Assembly: GCA_020060485.1 (NCBI GenBank)
Contig: JAGVAB010000028.1
Location: forward strand, 1 to 57,503
DNA length: 57,503 nt
Source: Anaerolineales bacterium
GTDB taxonomy: Bacteria; Chloroflexota; Anaerolineae; Anaerolineales; Anaerolineaceae
Reading direction: 5' to 3'
Positions within the stretch are counted from its first letter, which is position 1. Every line of letters begins with the position of its first letter. Position numbers and translations under genes: made by a program. Shown one piece after another: positions 6,598 through 15,256 of the stretch. A model generated the notes under the pieces. It was given only the letters and a program-made list of their open reading frames with translations, was not told the DNA's origin and ran no database searches.

Positions 6598-8769
6598 CTA
6601 CTTTACGATAATATTGACATCTGGCGGTAAATTGACCAATCCGCCGTCAGATGAAACCTCCACGTTCAAACCTGGCAGCTGCATGCCCTGTTGGGCTGTT
6701 CCAAACACCCAGACCTGTTCAACATCCAGATCGGGTCTGAGTTCACCGGTGTGCTGCACCGCCGGCCCCAGGGGAAGAATGGCGCCCTCGCGGCCAAAGA
6801 CGGGAATATATTCCAGCGGAACTTCCTGCTCGAACATCCGGCCGCCTTCCACCCAGGTTTGATTCCACACATCAAACCAGCGTCCCGCTGGCAGGTAGTA
6901 GCGCACCCTTCCGCCCGGCACTACCACCGGGGCGACCAGCAAAGCATCGCCCAGCATGTATTGTTGTTCAAATTGCCAGGCCAGGCGCTCTTCCGGGAAA
7001 GCCAGCACCATCGAACGCATCACCGGTATGCCGGCCTGGCTTGCCTGCAATGCACAGCCCTGCAGGTACGGGATCAACTGGTATCGCCACGCCAGCCACT
7101 TGCGCACGATTTCTTCCGCTTCTTCACCGTACACCCAGGGCTCGCGCTCTCCCAGCCCGTGGAATCGGGTGTGTGAAGCCATCACGCCGGCCTGCGCCCA
7201 GCGCACATACAGTTCCGGCGAAGGGTTGCCGATGGCAAATCCGCCAATGTCGTGGGCATAAAAGGGACCGCCGCTCATACCCCAGGCCTGGCCGCCGCGA
7301 ATGCAGGCTGCCAATCCTTCCCAGTCGGACTGTGGGTCACCGCCCCACTGCATCGGGTAACGCTGCCCGCCTGCCCAGGACGCCCGCCCCCACACCATCG
7401 GCTCATCCTGGCTGTACAGTTCAGCCGCCTCATACACGCAGCGGTTGTACAAATGGGTGTAGATGTTGTGCAACCGCTTGCCACGGTCGCCATTGAAGGC
7501 CACCACATCTTCGGGAACGGCCTCCCCATAATCGGTCTTCATCACACTCACCCCGATATCGAACAACGCCTTGTGCTGGTCACGGAACCAGGCATAGGCC
7601 TCCGGGTTGGTGAAATCAATGATCCCGCTGGGCATCAAATGCGGCCAGCTCTTGTCATAAGGCCAGGGGAACCAGCGGTGAATATAAGGCGTACCGTCCG
7701 GATTTTTAAGAAAAAACCCTTTTTCTGCCAGTTCGTTGAACAGGGGATTACGCGTTGATAGATAGGAATACTCCCACAGATTCAGGCGGATGCCAAGACT
7801 GCGCAATTTCTGCACAAATCCCGCCGGGTCAGGGTAACGGGCCGGGTCCCAGCGGAAGTCAAAACGGTCTTCCATGGTGTGCCAGGCGCGGCCGTCCAGC
7901 AGCAGCACATCGCAAGGAATGCGGTGCTCCCTCATTTTTTCCGCCACTTCCAGGGCAACTTCAGCCGTGCGGTAATACGCCCGCGACATCCACATGCCAT
8001 AGCTCCAGCGCGGCGGCAAGGCTGCCCGGCCGGTCAGGTGGGTATACCTCTCCAGCATCTTTGCCGGGGTTTCGGCGGCCATGAAGAACAGATCCAGTTC
8101 ATCATCAAACACCTGCAGAATGTAACTGCGATGCGACCACTGCGGATATCCAACGCCATGCGTCACCTTTGAGGGGGTATGCACGAAAAGCCCCCAGCCA
8201 TCCGGGCTCCACGCAAAAGGCGTGTTTTTATAAGACAGCTCCGAGTTAAGGGTGGTGGCATCCTCATTCCAGTTATGGATCAGTTGGCCGCGCCGGTTAA
8301 GTGCGGCCCACTTTTCCCCCAGACCATAGACCGGTTCGCTATTGCCCAATGCCAGCGCCACCAGCCAGGAGTCGCCACGCCGGGCAAAAGGCGAAAAGCG
8401 CAGCTGCCCCTCAATGGTACGGTCGGTCACGGATTGCAGCAACAATTTCTGGCCCTGGAAAAAGCGCAGGCGCATCGGCCCGTTCACCAGCTCCAAAGCC
8501 GCCGGGCCACATTCAATGCGGTAGCCGCCGGCGATACTGGTGACATGAAGCGCCAGGTCTTCGGCCGCGGTGGAAAGAATGCCATAGTCCGGCTGGCTAT
8601 GCGCAGCCGGAATCCTCAGGCGCAATATGCCGCTGGCAAAACCGGCAACCTCCACATCCCCGGTCAGCGTGCTGAACACAGCCCGGTTTGGGGTTTGTTC
8701 CTTGAGCGCGAAGGACTCCAGCGCTTCATATCCCTTTTGCAGGATGATACCCTCATGATGCAATATCAT
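6598..8769 (-). CDS. Glycoside hydrolase family 31 alpha-glycosidase, YicI-like
   Basis: 723 residues with the GH31 layout: an N-terminal beta-sandwich to about residue 245, the (beta/alpha)8 barrel from 'LPPRWSYGMWMS', and C-terminal sheet domains. The nucleophile is D413 in 'VMKTDYGEAVP' and the acid/base D478 in 'QWGGDPQSDW'; 'HDIGGF' follows. No signal peptide is seen, so the enzyme is cytoplasmic. Position between the ABC importer and the transaldolase points to release of sulfoquinovose from a glycoside. However, the loop before 'FRWDPARYPDP' lacks the Gln, Arg and Trp clamp that I recall for sulfonate binding in YihQ; the protein resembles alpha-xylosidase YicI more. It may be an unusual sulfoquinovosidase or may act on a neutral substrate. 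Confidence 0.85.
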   Translation of the reverse strand: MILHHEGIILQKGYEALESFALKEQTPNRAVFSTLTGDVEVAGFASGILRLRIPAAHSQPDYGILSTAAEDLALHVTSIAGGYRIECGPAALELVNGPMRLRFFQGQKLLLQSVTDRTIEGQLRFSPFARRGDSWLVALALGNSEPVYGLGEKWAALNRRGQLIHNWNEDATTLNSELSYKNTPFAWSPDGWGLFVHTPSKVTHGVGYPQWSHRSYILQVFDDELDLFFMAAETPAKMLERYTHLTGRAALPPRWSYGMWMSRAYYRTAEVALEVAEKMREHRIPCDVLLLDGRAWHTMEDRFDFRWDPARYPDPAGFVQKLRSLGIRLNLWEYSYLSTRNPLFNELAEKGFFLKNPDGTPYIHRWFPWPYDKSWPHLMPSGIIDFTNPEAYAWFRDQHKALFDIGVSVMKTDYGEAVPEDVVAFNGDRGKRLHNIYTHLYNRCVYEAAELYSQDEPMVWGRASWAGGQRYPMQWGGDPQSDWEGLAACIRGGQAWGMSGGPFYAHDIGGFAIGNPSPELYVRWAQAGVMASHTRFHGLGEREPWVYGEEAEEIVRKWLAWRYQLIPYLQGCALQASQAGIPVMRSMVLAFPEERLAWQFEQQYMLGDALLVAPVVVPGGRVRYYLPAGRWFDVWNQTWVEGGRMFEQEVPLEYIPVFGREGAILPLGPAVQHTGELRPDLDVEQVWVFGTAQQGMQLPGLNVEVSSDGGLVNLPPDVNIIVK

Positions 8770-8807
8770 AGCTCATTCAACCTGTTATCAACCCTTCCAT
8801 CAAGTTT

Positions 8808-9860
8808 TCACTTCATGCCAGTGGTGGCAATCCCGGTAGTGATATATTTTTGCAGCATTGCAAAGACCACCGTGATCGGCAGCAAGGTGAGCACCGTCAT
8901 GGCCAGGATCAAATTCCATTGCACGTTCAACTCGCCCTGGAAGGATGCCAGGCCCACCTGCAGGGTGAAGAACTCGCTGCGGCTGAGCACGATCAACGGC
9001 CAGAGAAAGTCATTCCAGCGCCACATCACCGAGAAGATGGTCAACACTGCCAGAGCCGGCTTGGCCAAGGGCAGGATCACCTGGGCATAGATGCGCCACT
9101 CACTGGCCCCATCAATGCGGGCTGCGTCGATCAACTCGTCCGGGATGGTGAGCATATACTGACGCAGCAGGAAAACACCGGTTGGCGTGGCTGCCGCCGG
9201 CACAATAATACCCAGCAAGTTGTTGTTCCATCCCACATTGGTGATGACCAGAAAGACTGGCACCAGCACCACAGACAGAGGCACCATCAGGGTGCTGATC
9301 ATCACCATGAAGATCGCCTGCCGCCCCGGGAATTTGTATTTGCTCAAAGCAAAAGCTGCCATGCTGTTCACCAGCAGGGTCAACAGGGTGGCAACCACGG
9401 TTACCACGATGCTGTTCCACAAATACCGGCCAAAATTAAAGCTGCTGATGCCCTTGGTGTAATTGTCCAGGCCAAAGAACACTTTTTCGACCGGCTGGCG
9501 GGCATTGATATTGACCTTGACCAACTCGCCCGGATTGACCGGGTCTACCAGTTGCGCTTCCAGGCCAACCCGGCGCACCTGCGCCAGGGTTTGCACAGAA
9601 CCATCCTCCATGGTCACATCATACAATGGCAGCGGTTCTTCGTACCCTTCCACCAGCACCGTTTCCTGCTGGTAGGGCAGGAAGCGCGGCGGGAACTTGA
9701 CGATTTCCCCGGGGGTTTTGAATGACGACAGGATCAGCCACACAATCGGGCCAAACATGATGATCACGCCCAGCAGAAGGTAAAGATACGAAAGTCCGTC
9801 ACTCCAGGTCAATCGCTTTTTTCCTCGTTTTCGGGTCAGGAAATCCATTAAGTTACCCAT
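8808..9860 (-). CDS. Sugar ABC transporter permease, MalG type
   Basis: About 350 residues with six membrane helices and the binding-protein-dependent transport signature near the C-terminus: 'DAARIDGASEWRIYAQVILP' is the EAA loop that docks to the ATPase. It should pair with the other permease to import the operon's sugar. Between helices 1 and 2 there is a periplasmic insertion of roughly 90 residues, common in large MalG-type permeases. A GTG at 9875 would extend the frame, but the ATG at 9860 is preceded by GAGGAG at good distance, itself inside the last codons of the upstream permease, and the stop and start are one base apart; I therefore chose 9860. No ABC ATPase is encoded in the operon, so a shared MsmK-like ATPase elsewhere is likely. 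Confidence 0.9.
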   Translation of the reverse strand: MGNLMDFLTRKRGKKRLTWSDGLSYLYLLLGVIIMFGPIVWLILSSFKTPGEIVKFPPRFLPYQQETVLVEGYEEPLPLYDVTMEDGSVQTLAQVRRVGLEAQLVDPVNPGELVKVNINARQPVEKVFFGLDNYTKGISSFNFGRYLWNSIVVTVVATLLTLLVNSMAAFALSKYKFPGRQAIFMVMISTLMVPLSVVLVPVFLVITNVGWNNNLLGIIVPAAATPTGVFLLRQYMLTIPDELIDAARIDGASEWRIYAQVILPLAKPALAVLTIFSVMWRWNDFLWPLIVLSRSEFFTLQVGLASFQGELNVQWNLILAMTVLTLLPITVVFAMLQKYITTGIATTGMK

Positions 9861-9861
9861 G

Positions 9862-10875
9862 TCAATTCTCCTCACGCCGGAATGACAACTGGATCACGGT
9901 CAACACGATGAGTACGCTGGCCATCAACAAGGAAGCTGCGGCCGCCAGGCCAAATTGCTTGTTGGGGCTGGAAAAACCGTAACTGTAGATATATTGCACC
10001 AGGTACAAAGTGGCAGTTCCCGGCCCGCCACCAGTGAAGGCGAACACGATATCAAACACCTGCACCGCCCGGATCAGCGAGAGTACCAGCACCACCACCA
10101 TGATCGGCATCAGCAGCGGCATGGTGATCCTGGAAAAAGACTGCCAATTATTGGCGCCATCAATCGAAGCGGCTTCATACAGGTCTGCCGGGATGGACTG
10201 TAAACCGGCCAGCAGGATGAGGGTATAAAAGCCCATGAAAGCCCAGATGCTGATCATGATCGTCCAGAACTGCGCCCAGCGGGCATTCACCAGGAAGGGG
10301 ATCTTGGCGTACCCCAGGTTAACCAAAACACCATTGAACAAGCCGTTCTCCTGCAGGATCCATTTCCAGATCAGCGCCACAACGATCGGGGAAAGCAGAA
10401 CCGGGTAGAAAAACACCGAGCGGAAAAAGCCGCGGGCCTTGAGCTTGCGATTCAGGATCAAGGCCGTGATCAGAGAGAATAACACCATCAAACCCACCTG
10501 AAAGATCACATACCAGATGGTGTTATTGATCGCCCGCCAGAACAAGTCCTCGGTGCAGGAATTGGGGTTGAGGTAATCTTTGCATGCGAGCAAGCGCTCG
10601 AAATTCGCTGTCCCCACCCATGGCCGCCGCTCCGGGAAGAACTCCGCGCCGCCGGTGAAGGCATACACAAAATTCAACAACATCGGAAAGAGAATAAAGA
10701 TTCCAAAGATAAGCAGGTTGGGCAGCACAAAAAAATAGGGCATCCGCTTAATGCCAATGATATTCTGCACAGGGGCAAGGATCAGGTCAAAAACCCAGAT
10801 CAGTCTGTCGTAAAACACACTGAACGCCTGATTGACAATTTTCTTGAAGCGTGCAAGGCCATTGAAGATGGACAC
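9862..10875 (-). CDS. Sugar ABC transporter permease, MalF/UgpA type
   Basis: 337 residues with six membrane helices, starting with an unusually long cytoplasmic N-terminus before the first helix 'PYFFVLPNLLIFGIFIL'. The EAA loop is 'LYEAASIDGANNWQSFSRIT', the ATPase docking site of MalF-type permeases. A periplasmic segment with paired cysteines ('LACKDYLNPNSCTEDLF') could form a disulfide. The stop codon is one base from the start of the second permease, which implies translational coupling and an obligate pair. The lipoprotein gene lies 63 bases upstream. Together with it, the pair forms a carbohydrate importer whose substrate, from the neighbours, is probably sulfoquinovose or a glycoside such as sulfoquinovosyl glycerol; specificity cannot be read from the permease itself. 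Confidence 0.9.
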   Translation of the reverse strand: MSIFNGLARFKKIVNQAFSVFYDRLIWVFDLILAPVQNIIGIKRMPYFFVLPNLLIFGIFILFPMLLNFVYAFTGGAEFFPERRPWVGTANFERLLACKDYLNPNSCTEDLFWRAINNTIWYVIFQVGLMVLFSLITALILNRKLKARGFFRSVFFYPVLLSPIVVALIWKWILQENGLFNGVLVNLGYAKIPFLVNARWAQFWTIMISIWAFMGFYTLILLAGLQSIPADLYEAASIDGANNWQSFSRITMPLLMPIMVVVLVLSLIRAVQVFDIVFAFTGGGPGTATLYLVQYIYSYGFSSPNKQFGLAAAASLLMASVLIVLTVIQLSFRREEN

Positions 10876-10938
10876 AGCCTACCTCCATAGATCCAGGGCG
10901 TACGGGCCATTCAGCCCGTACGCCCTTACGAATGACGG

Positions 10939-12288
10939 TTACTTCTGGGCTTCTGCGATGGCGCTGTCAATATCCGCCTGGAGATTGACAAGCATTTCAT
11001 CAAGGGTCAATTCTGCACTCAGGTACTGGGCAATGCGGTTGGCGCTGTTGCGATAGTATGCGAAGGCATACGGGTGTACATTCAAGCCAACTGCCTGATC
11101 CTGGAGCTTGGAAACTTCGGCTGTGTAGGCGCTGAGCGCTTCCAGCACCAGCGGGTTATCGGTGGCGAAGGCAACGCCCTGCGCAGCCACGGTGCTCTGG
11201 GCTGGCAAAGCCAAGGTGCCCGCCGAAAATTCACTGTAGTTCTCAGCCTGGATCAGGAACTCAACCAGTTTGGCAACTTCTGCGGGGTGCTTGGTGCCAG
11301 CAAAGGCGACCACAGCCGAACCACCGGCAATACCGGTTGAGCCGCCAGGGCCTGTCGGGTTGGGAACCACCACCCAGTCGAAGGCATCGCCAACATCGGC
11401 CACCAGGCCATTGACCTGCCAGGAGCCGGACATGCACATCACCAGTTGGCCGGATTTGAACGGGCCAATACAGCTGTTCACCGGTTCAGCGCTCAACCAG
11501 ACTTCGATGGGGGTCAAACCGGTATCATGCCAGCTTTTCACCAGTTCGGCAAAGGTGCGGAAACCGGGGGTGTCCACGGTGAAGTTGCCTTCAGCATCGG
11601 TCAACTGGGCGCCCATGCTCATCGCCGGGCCAGCAAAGCGGTGACCGGTGCGGTCGATCGAAATGGCATACTGCACCTCAGTGGCATCGGCAACCTGCTT
11701 GGTGATCTCGGTCCATTCTTGCCAGGTGGTGCCTTCGCCAGGGATCTCAATGCCAGCCTGATCGAAGAGGGTCTTGTTCACATACGGGCCGGTGATGGTC
11801 AGAGCATCCGGGTAACCACCGTAACCAATGGCTTCCAGAATGGGCATGGGGAAGTTCGCTTCATAATAAGCAGCATCGGCCATCAGAGGGCGCAGGTCCA
11901 GCAATTTACCTTTATAAGCACCGAAGTTGGTGATGCGGGCCAGGTCGGGGCCTTCACCAGTTTCCACCTGAACGGGCAATTGTTCATCGATGGTCTTGTA
12001 GGGCACCACATCCAGCAGCACAGTGATATAGGAATTGGCTGCCATGAATTTATCCAGCAGGGGCTGCATCTTCTCAGCTTCCACGCCATCGGCATAGTAG
12101 GTGAAACGCAGGGTGACCGGTTCCATCACCTCTTCAACAGGTGCAGGCTCTTCCACAACTGCGGTAGGCTTGGGAGCCTCAGTCGCAGGTGGTGGTGCAA
12201 CAGGAGCCGGAGCTTCCGGCTTGGGAGCGCAAGCGCCCAGAACCATGGCGACGACCAAAAACAAGACAAACAACTTGGTTACTTTCAT
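10939..12288 (-). CDS. Sugar ABC transporter substrate-binding lipoprotein
   Basis: 449 residues. A signal peptide ends in the lipobox 'LGAC' near residue 20, followed by a Pro/Ala/Glu-rich linker to about residue 55, then a family 1 extracellular solute-binding fold ('FTYYADGVEAEKMQPLLDKF', 'GEGPDLARI', 'MSGSWQVNGL'). The lipid anchor and linker fit a monoderm-like or lipoprotein-rich envelope as in Chloroflexota. It feeds the two permeases encoded immediately downstream. A 100-base gap separates it from the isomerase stop; its ATG has a strong GAGGAG ribosome site, so binding protein is probably made in excess, as is usual. I found no residue pattern that proves sulfonate binding; the assignment to sulfoquinovose rests on the operon. 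Confidence 0.9.
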   Translation of the reverse strand: MKVTKLFVLFLVVAMVLGACAPKPEAPAPVAPPPATEAPKPTAVVEEPAPVEEVMEPVTLRFTYYADGVEAEKMQPLLDKFMAANSYITVLLDVVPYKTIDEQLPVQVETGEGPDLARITNFGAYKGKLLDLRPLMADAAYYEANFPMPILEAIGYGGYPDALTITGPYVNKTLFDQAGIEIPGEGTTWQEWTEITKQVADATEVQYAISIDRTGHRFAGPAMSMGAQLTDAEGNFTVDTPGFRTFAELVKSWHDTGLTPIEVWLSAEPVNSCIGPFKSGQLVMCMSGSWQVNGLVADVGDAFDWVVVPNPTGPGGSTGIAGGSAVVAFAGTKHPAEVAKLVEFLIQAENYSEFSAGTLALPAQSTVAAQGVAFATDNPLVLEALSAYTAEVSKLQDQAVGLNVHPYAFAYYRNSANRIAQYLSAELTLDEMLVNLQADIDSAIAEAQK

Positions 12289-12388
12289 TTTTTTCTCCTC
12301 AAGAATTGGCTAAGAAAGTTTTCGAAACATTCAGTTTCTCATTTGGTGAACCATGCTTTATTTCTTCTCTCGTCAAATCACCTCCTTT

Positions 12389-13741
12389 TTACATCCGGAT
12401 AACTGGCAAATGGATTAATTCTGCAAATGCCTGCAATTCTTCAAGATAGTTTCCATAGGTCAATGAAACATGATGTTCAAGGCCCTGGCGCATTAACAGA
12501 TCCAGGAATTCTTCGGCCCGGCATTCCAGTTTCAACACCCCGGCAGTGCCGCTGAAGGGCTTGGGTTCTGCCAGGATCTCTCCCCTGCCTGCCACCAGGC
12601 TCAAGCTGCCAGAGGCCTGGCTGATGCGCGCCACGGTCACCTCACCTGGTTTAAGCGGAAAATCCATCAACAACGGTTTGTTGCGATTGGAATGAATGGT
12701 GCCGCGCGGCTGGGCAGCCGGGTCAGCCATCGAAAGCGGCGCCAGGCCGCAGTGCCACAGGGCCACCCGGTTGGTTTCCACGTCCACGCCCACCATGTCG
12801 GTGCCAAAGGCCGGGGCGTCCGCCAGCCACTGCAGGATCAATTGGGTCAGCGTGCCGTTGATGTCCGCCTCACAACCGCAAGGGATGGGCCTTGTGCCGC
12901 CAAACCCGTCGCTGAGCATCGACATCGCTCCGCACGCGGCGCAGTCCAGCTCGGTGAAAAAGTCCGGCCAGCAGCGCACAGCCAGACCATCCAACTCTTT
13001 TTCCAGGGCGATCTCTTTCAGCGCATGGTATACGCTCAAACTGCCCCGCAAAGGAGCCTGTTCCAGCTCGGCCAGATTATCCAGGCGGGCATCCAGCGCA
13101 ACGCGGATCGAGTCAATCAGCGGGGCCGCCGCGCCGCGGGCGCGGGCAAAGACCTCATCCAGCGTAATGCGCTCGATCTGCACCCCGAACATGTCCTTCA
13201 ACCCGTCCTCATCCAGACGGCAGGAATCAAAGCCTTGCGGGTGCTCACCCACCACGCCCAGCCAGGCAGACTGCAAGCGGCGGCGCAATTGCCCGGCGGC
13301 CGCCAGAGGGCGTATCTTGTCCAGCACCGCCGCATCCTGCGGATGGCAGTAAGCATACCCGTAACGGTGATGGCGCAGGGTGAGCGCATGGCCGGTCAGG
13401 TTGATCCCGCATAATGAATTGAGCCGCAGCCGGCCGCCCGTCCAGGGTTCGGGAACCGCCCACAAAAAGACCGGCGCCTGAACGGCCTCAACCAGTTCCA
13501 CCGCCATGCTGCTGTCGGCAAAGGTGGCCTGGAAGATGAGCAGCAAGTCCACCGCCTGGTTGGCCAGATCACGCGCCACATCCCGGGCGGCATCCACATC
13601 CGTCACCGCCTGGGGCGGCTCGACCAGTTCAAACCCGCCCACCAGCAGCAATTCCCGCGCCTGACGGATCATCTCCTCAGCGAAGGGAACATCAAATGTC
13701 GTGCGCACCAAAGGAACAAAACCAATCCGATAAGATTTCAT
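12389..13741 (-). CDS. L-fucose/L-arabinose isomerase-like protein, probable sulfoquinovose isomerase
   Basis: 450 residues with the two-part fold of the fucose/arabinose isomerase superfamily: an N-terminal Rossmann-like half ('[19 protein letters not shown]', '[19 protein letters not shown]') and a C-terminal metal-binding half ('[20 protein letters not shown]', '[16 protein letters not shown]', terminal '[13 protein letters not shown]'). The Glu of 'CGCEADING' and the late histidines are candidate metal ligands. Transaldolase-type sulfoglycolysis operons use an isomerase of this superfamily (SftI/SqvD) to turn sulfoquinovose into sulfofructose, the substrate of the transaldolase encoded downstream. 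The ATG overlaps the stop of the regulator gene by four bases, so both are co-translated. Superfamily is clear; the substrate is inferred from gene company. Confidence 0.75.
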   Translation of the reverse strand: MKSYRIGFVPLVRTTFDVPFAEEMIRQARELLLVGGFELVEPPQAVTDVDAARDVARDLANQAVDLLLIFQATFADSSMAVELVEAVQAPVFLWAVPEPWTGGRLRLNSLCGINLTGHALTLRHHRYGYAYCHPQDAAVLDKIRPLAAAGQLRRRLQSAWLGVVGEHPQGFDSCRLDEDGLKDMFGVQIERITLDEVFARARGAAAPLIDSIRVALDARLDNLAELEQAPLRGSLSVYHALKEIALEKELDGLAVRCWPDFFTELDCAACGAMSMLSDGFGGTRPIPCGCEADINGTLTQLILQWLADAPAFGTDMVGVDVETNRVALWHCGLAPLSMADPAAQPRGTIHSNRNKPLLMDFPLKPGEVTVARISQASGSLSLVAGRGEILAEPKPFSGTAGVLKLECRAEEFLDLLMRQGLEHHVSLTYGNYLEELQAFAELIHLPVIRM

Positions 13742-14982
13742 GAAGTTTCAACCTGATAGAAGAAATTAACCAGCGCCAGGGCGGCCGCCCCAAGCACGCC
13801 CGCCTTCCAGCCAAAGCCGGTGGGCTGAATGTTCACTTTTTGGCCCATGCCGCCAAACGATAATTTGCGCACAGTTTCAATGGCTGGTTCAAGGAAAAAA
13901 TCCTGCCCCTGGCAAAAAATGCCGCCCAGCAGGATCAATTCCGGATTGAAAAGATTGACCACATTGACCAGCGCCAGACCCAGGTATTGGCCCACCTCGG
14001 CCAGCATACCCTGCACAGCCAGATCACCCTGCCGCCCCGCCATGAACACCTGCTCAATGCGCGGCTCGTTTGCATGAGCCCGCATGGTTTGCGCCAGAAT
14101 GCCATCCGGATTTTGAGCGGCGATGTCTGCCGCACGGCGCAGGATGACGGTTTCTGAAACCAGCGTCTCCAAGCAGCCCCGGTTGCCGCAGTGGCAAAGC
14201 TCGCCATTGCACAGAGTCATGATGATATGCCCGATCTCGCCGGCCCCCATGGCATTGCCGCGGTACACCTCGCCGTTAAAGGTCAGGCCAGCGCCCACAC
14301 CCATGCGCCCGTAAACAAAGACCAACGAACTGGAATTGCGCCCTGCGCCGAAATACGTCTCCACAATGGCCATGGTGCGCACATTGTTATCCACCACCAC
14401 CGGCAGACCCAGTTGCGCCTGCAGAATGTCCCGCAAAGAGACATCGTGCCAGCCCAGATTGGTCGCCAGAATGTTGACCCCGGCCTGAAAATCGACCAGA
14501 CCCGAAGCGCCCACACCCACCCCCAGCAGCCGCTCGCGCGCCACACCGCTCTCGTCAATCAAAGCCTCCACAGCGGAGACGATCTGCTCCAGAACGTCCC
14601 GGGCTGGATGTTTGACATCAAATTCATGCACCCGGTAATCGATGATCTCATCCCGCAGATTGGTCAGCGCCACGCGGAAAGTGCCAATGCCGATGTGCAC
14701 ACCCACCACAAAGCGCGCATTGGGCTCCAGGCGGATGCCGGTGCGCGGCCGGCCCACTGGCCGCAGGCCTGTCTTGTCCCGGGCCGCCTCGCACTCCTCC
14801 ACGATGATGCCCTGCTCCATCAGCTCAGCCACCAGGTTGGTGATGGTCGTATTGGACAGTCCGGTGCGTTTGGCCAACTGCACCCGCGAAAGACAGAGGT
14901 TGTTCAGCAAGCTGAGCAAGACGACCTGAATATTATGCGCTTTGATGGAATTGATATTGCTGCCAGATAATTGTGAGTTCAT
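13738..14982 (-). CDS. ROK family transcriptional repressor
   Basis: 414 residues: a winged helix-turn-helix at about 20-70 ('SRVQLAKRTGLSNTTITNLV'), then a sugar-kinase-like ROK domain. The ROK zinc motif is intact ('CHCGNRGCLE') after 'GAGEIGHI'. The phosphate-binding motif of ROK kinases, normally D-x-G-x-T, reads 'GVHIGIGT', with His for Asp, as expected for a repressor that senses a sugar without phosphorylating it. It is the first gene of the operon and overlaps the isomerase gene by four bases. A perfect inverted repeat sits on its own promoter, so autoregulated repression of the whole operon, lifted by sulfoquinovose or sulfofructose, is the simplest model (XylR/NagC-like). The inducer is inferred. 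Confidence 0.88.
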   Translation of the reverse strand: MNSQLSGSNINSIKAHNIQVVLLSLLNNLCLSRVQLAKRTGLSNTTITNLVAELMEQGIIVEECEAARDKTGLRPVGRPRTGIRLEPNARFVVGVHIGIGTFRVALTNLRDEIIDYRVHEFDVKHPARDVLEQIVSAVEALIDESGVARERLLGVGVGASGLVDFQAGVNILATNLGWHDVSLRDILQAQLGLPVVVDNNVRTMAIVETYFGAGRNSSSLVFVYGRMGVGAGLTFNGEVYRGNAMGAGEIGHIIMTLCNGELCHCGNRGCLETLVSETVILRRAADIAAQNPDGILAQTMRAHANEPRIEQVFMAGRQGDLAVQGMLAEVGQYLGLALVNVVNLFNPELILLGGIFCQGQDFFLEPAIETVRKLSFGGMGQKVNIQPTGFGWKAGVLGAAALALVNFFYQVETS

Positions 14983-15008
14983 TGGCTCATTTCGGCCTTT
15001 GGGAATGG

Positions 15009-15041
15009 ATAATTATTTTCTACACTTTAGAAAATAATTAT
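15009..15041 (-). promoter_or_regulatory. Perfect inverted repeat, probable ROK operator
   Basis: Two 14-base arms (15009-15022 and 15028-15041, sequence ATAATTATTTTCTA and its complement) match perfectly around a 5-base spacer. AT-rich palindromes with TTTTC/GAAAA cores are typical ROK (NagC/XylR) operators. The repeat covers the expected transcription start of the sulfosugar operon, so binding would block initiation. Confidence 0.8.
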
Positions 15042-15047
15042 ACTTCT

Positions 15048-15075
15048 ATTATAGTGAGTCCTGGCGGCTTGTCAA
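15048..15075 (-). promoter_or_regulatory. Sigma-70 type promoter of the sulfosugar operon
   Basis: On the minus strand, TTGACA (15070-15075) and TATAAT (15048-15053) are both perfect consensus hexamers separated by 16 bases. Transcription should begin near 15041, at the edge of the palindromic operator, giving a leader of about 60 bases before the repressor gene. A second TATAAT at 15037-15042 lacks a partner -35 box. Such a strong promoter implies reliance on repression. Confidence 0.8.
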
Positions 15076-15256
15076 TACCAAAAACCGGGGAATGGTTGCA
15101 CATGCGGTGTCTTTTGACTACCAAGCAATTCCAAGAAGCGTAAAGCGGGCGCTTAGTCGGTTTTCAACACGGTTGCATGTTGCTTTGCGTAGAAATCCGG
15201 ACCAGGTAGAAATGTTGGCGGATTATTGGAGCAAGGAATAAACTAAATTTCCGTTC

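Noticed and set aside
4546..6630. A plus-strand open frame of 694 codons opposite the GPH transporter and transaldolase genes.
   Set aside because: It is a mirror frame of well-conserved genes; composition is rich in His, Gln and Arg and no family is recognisable.
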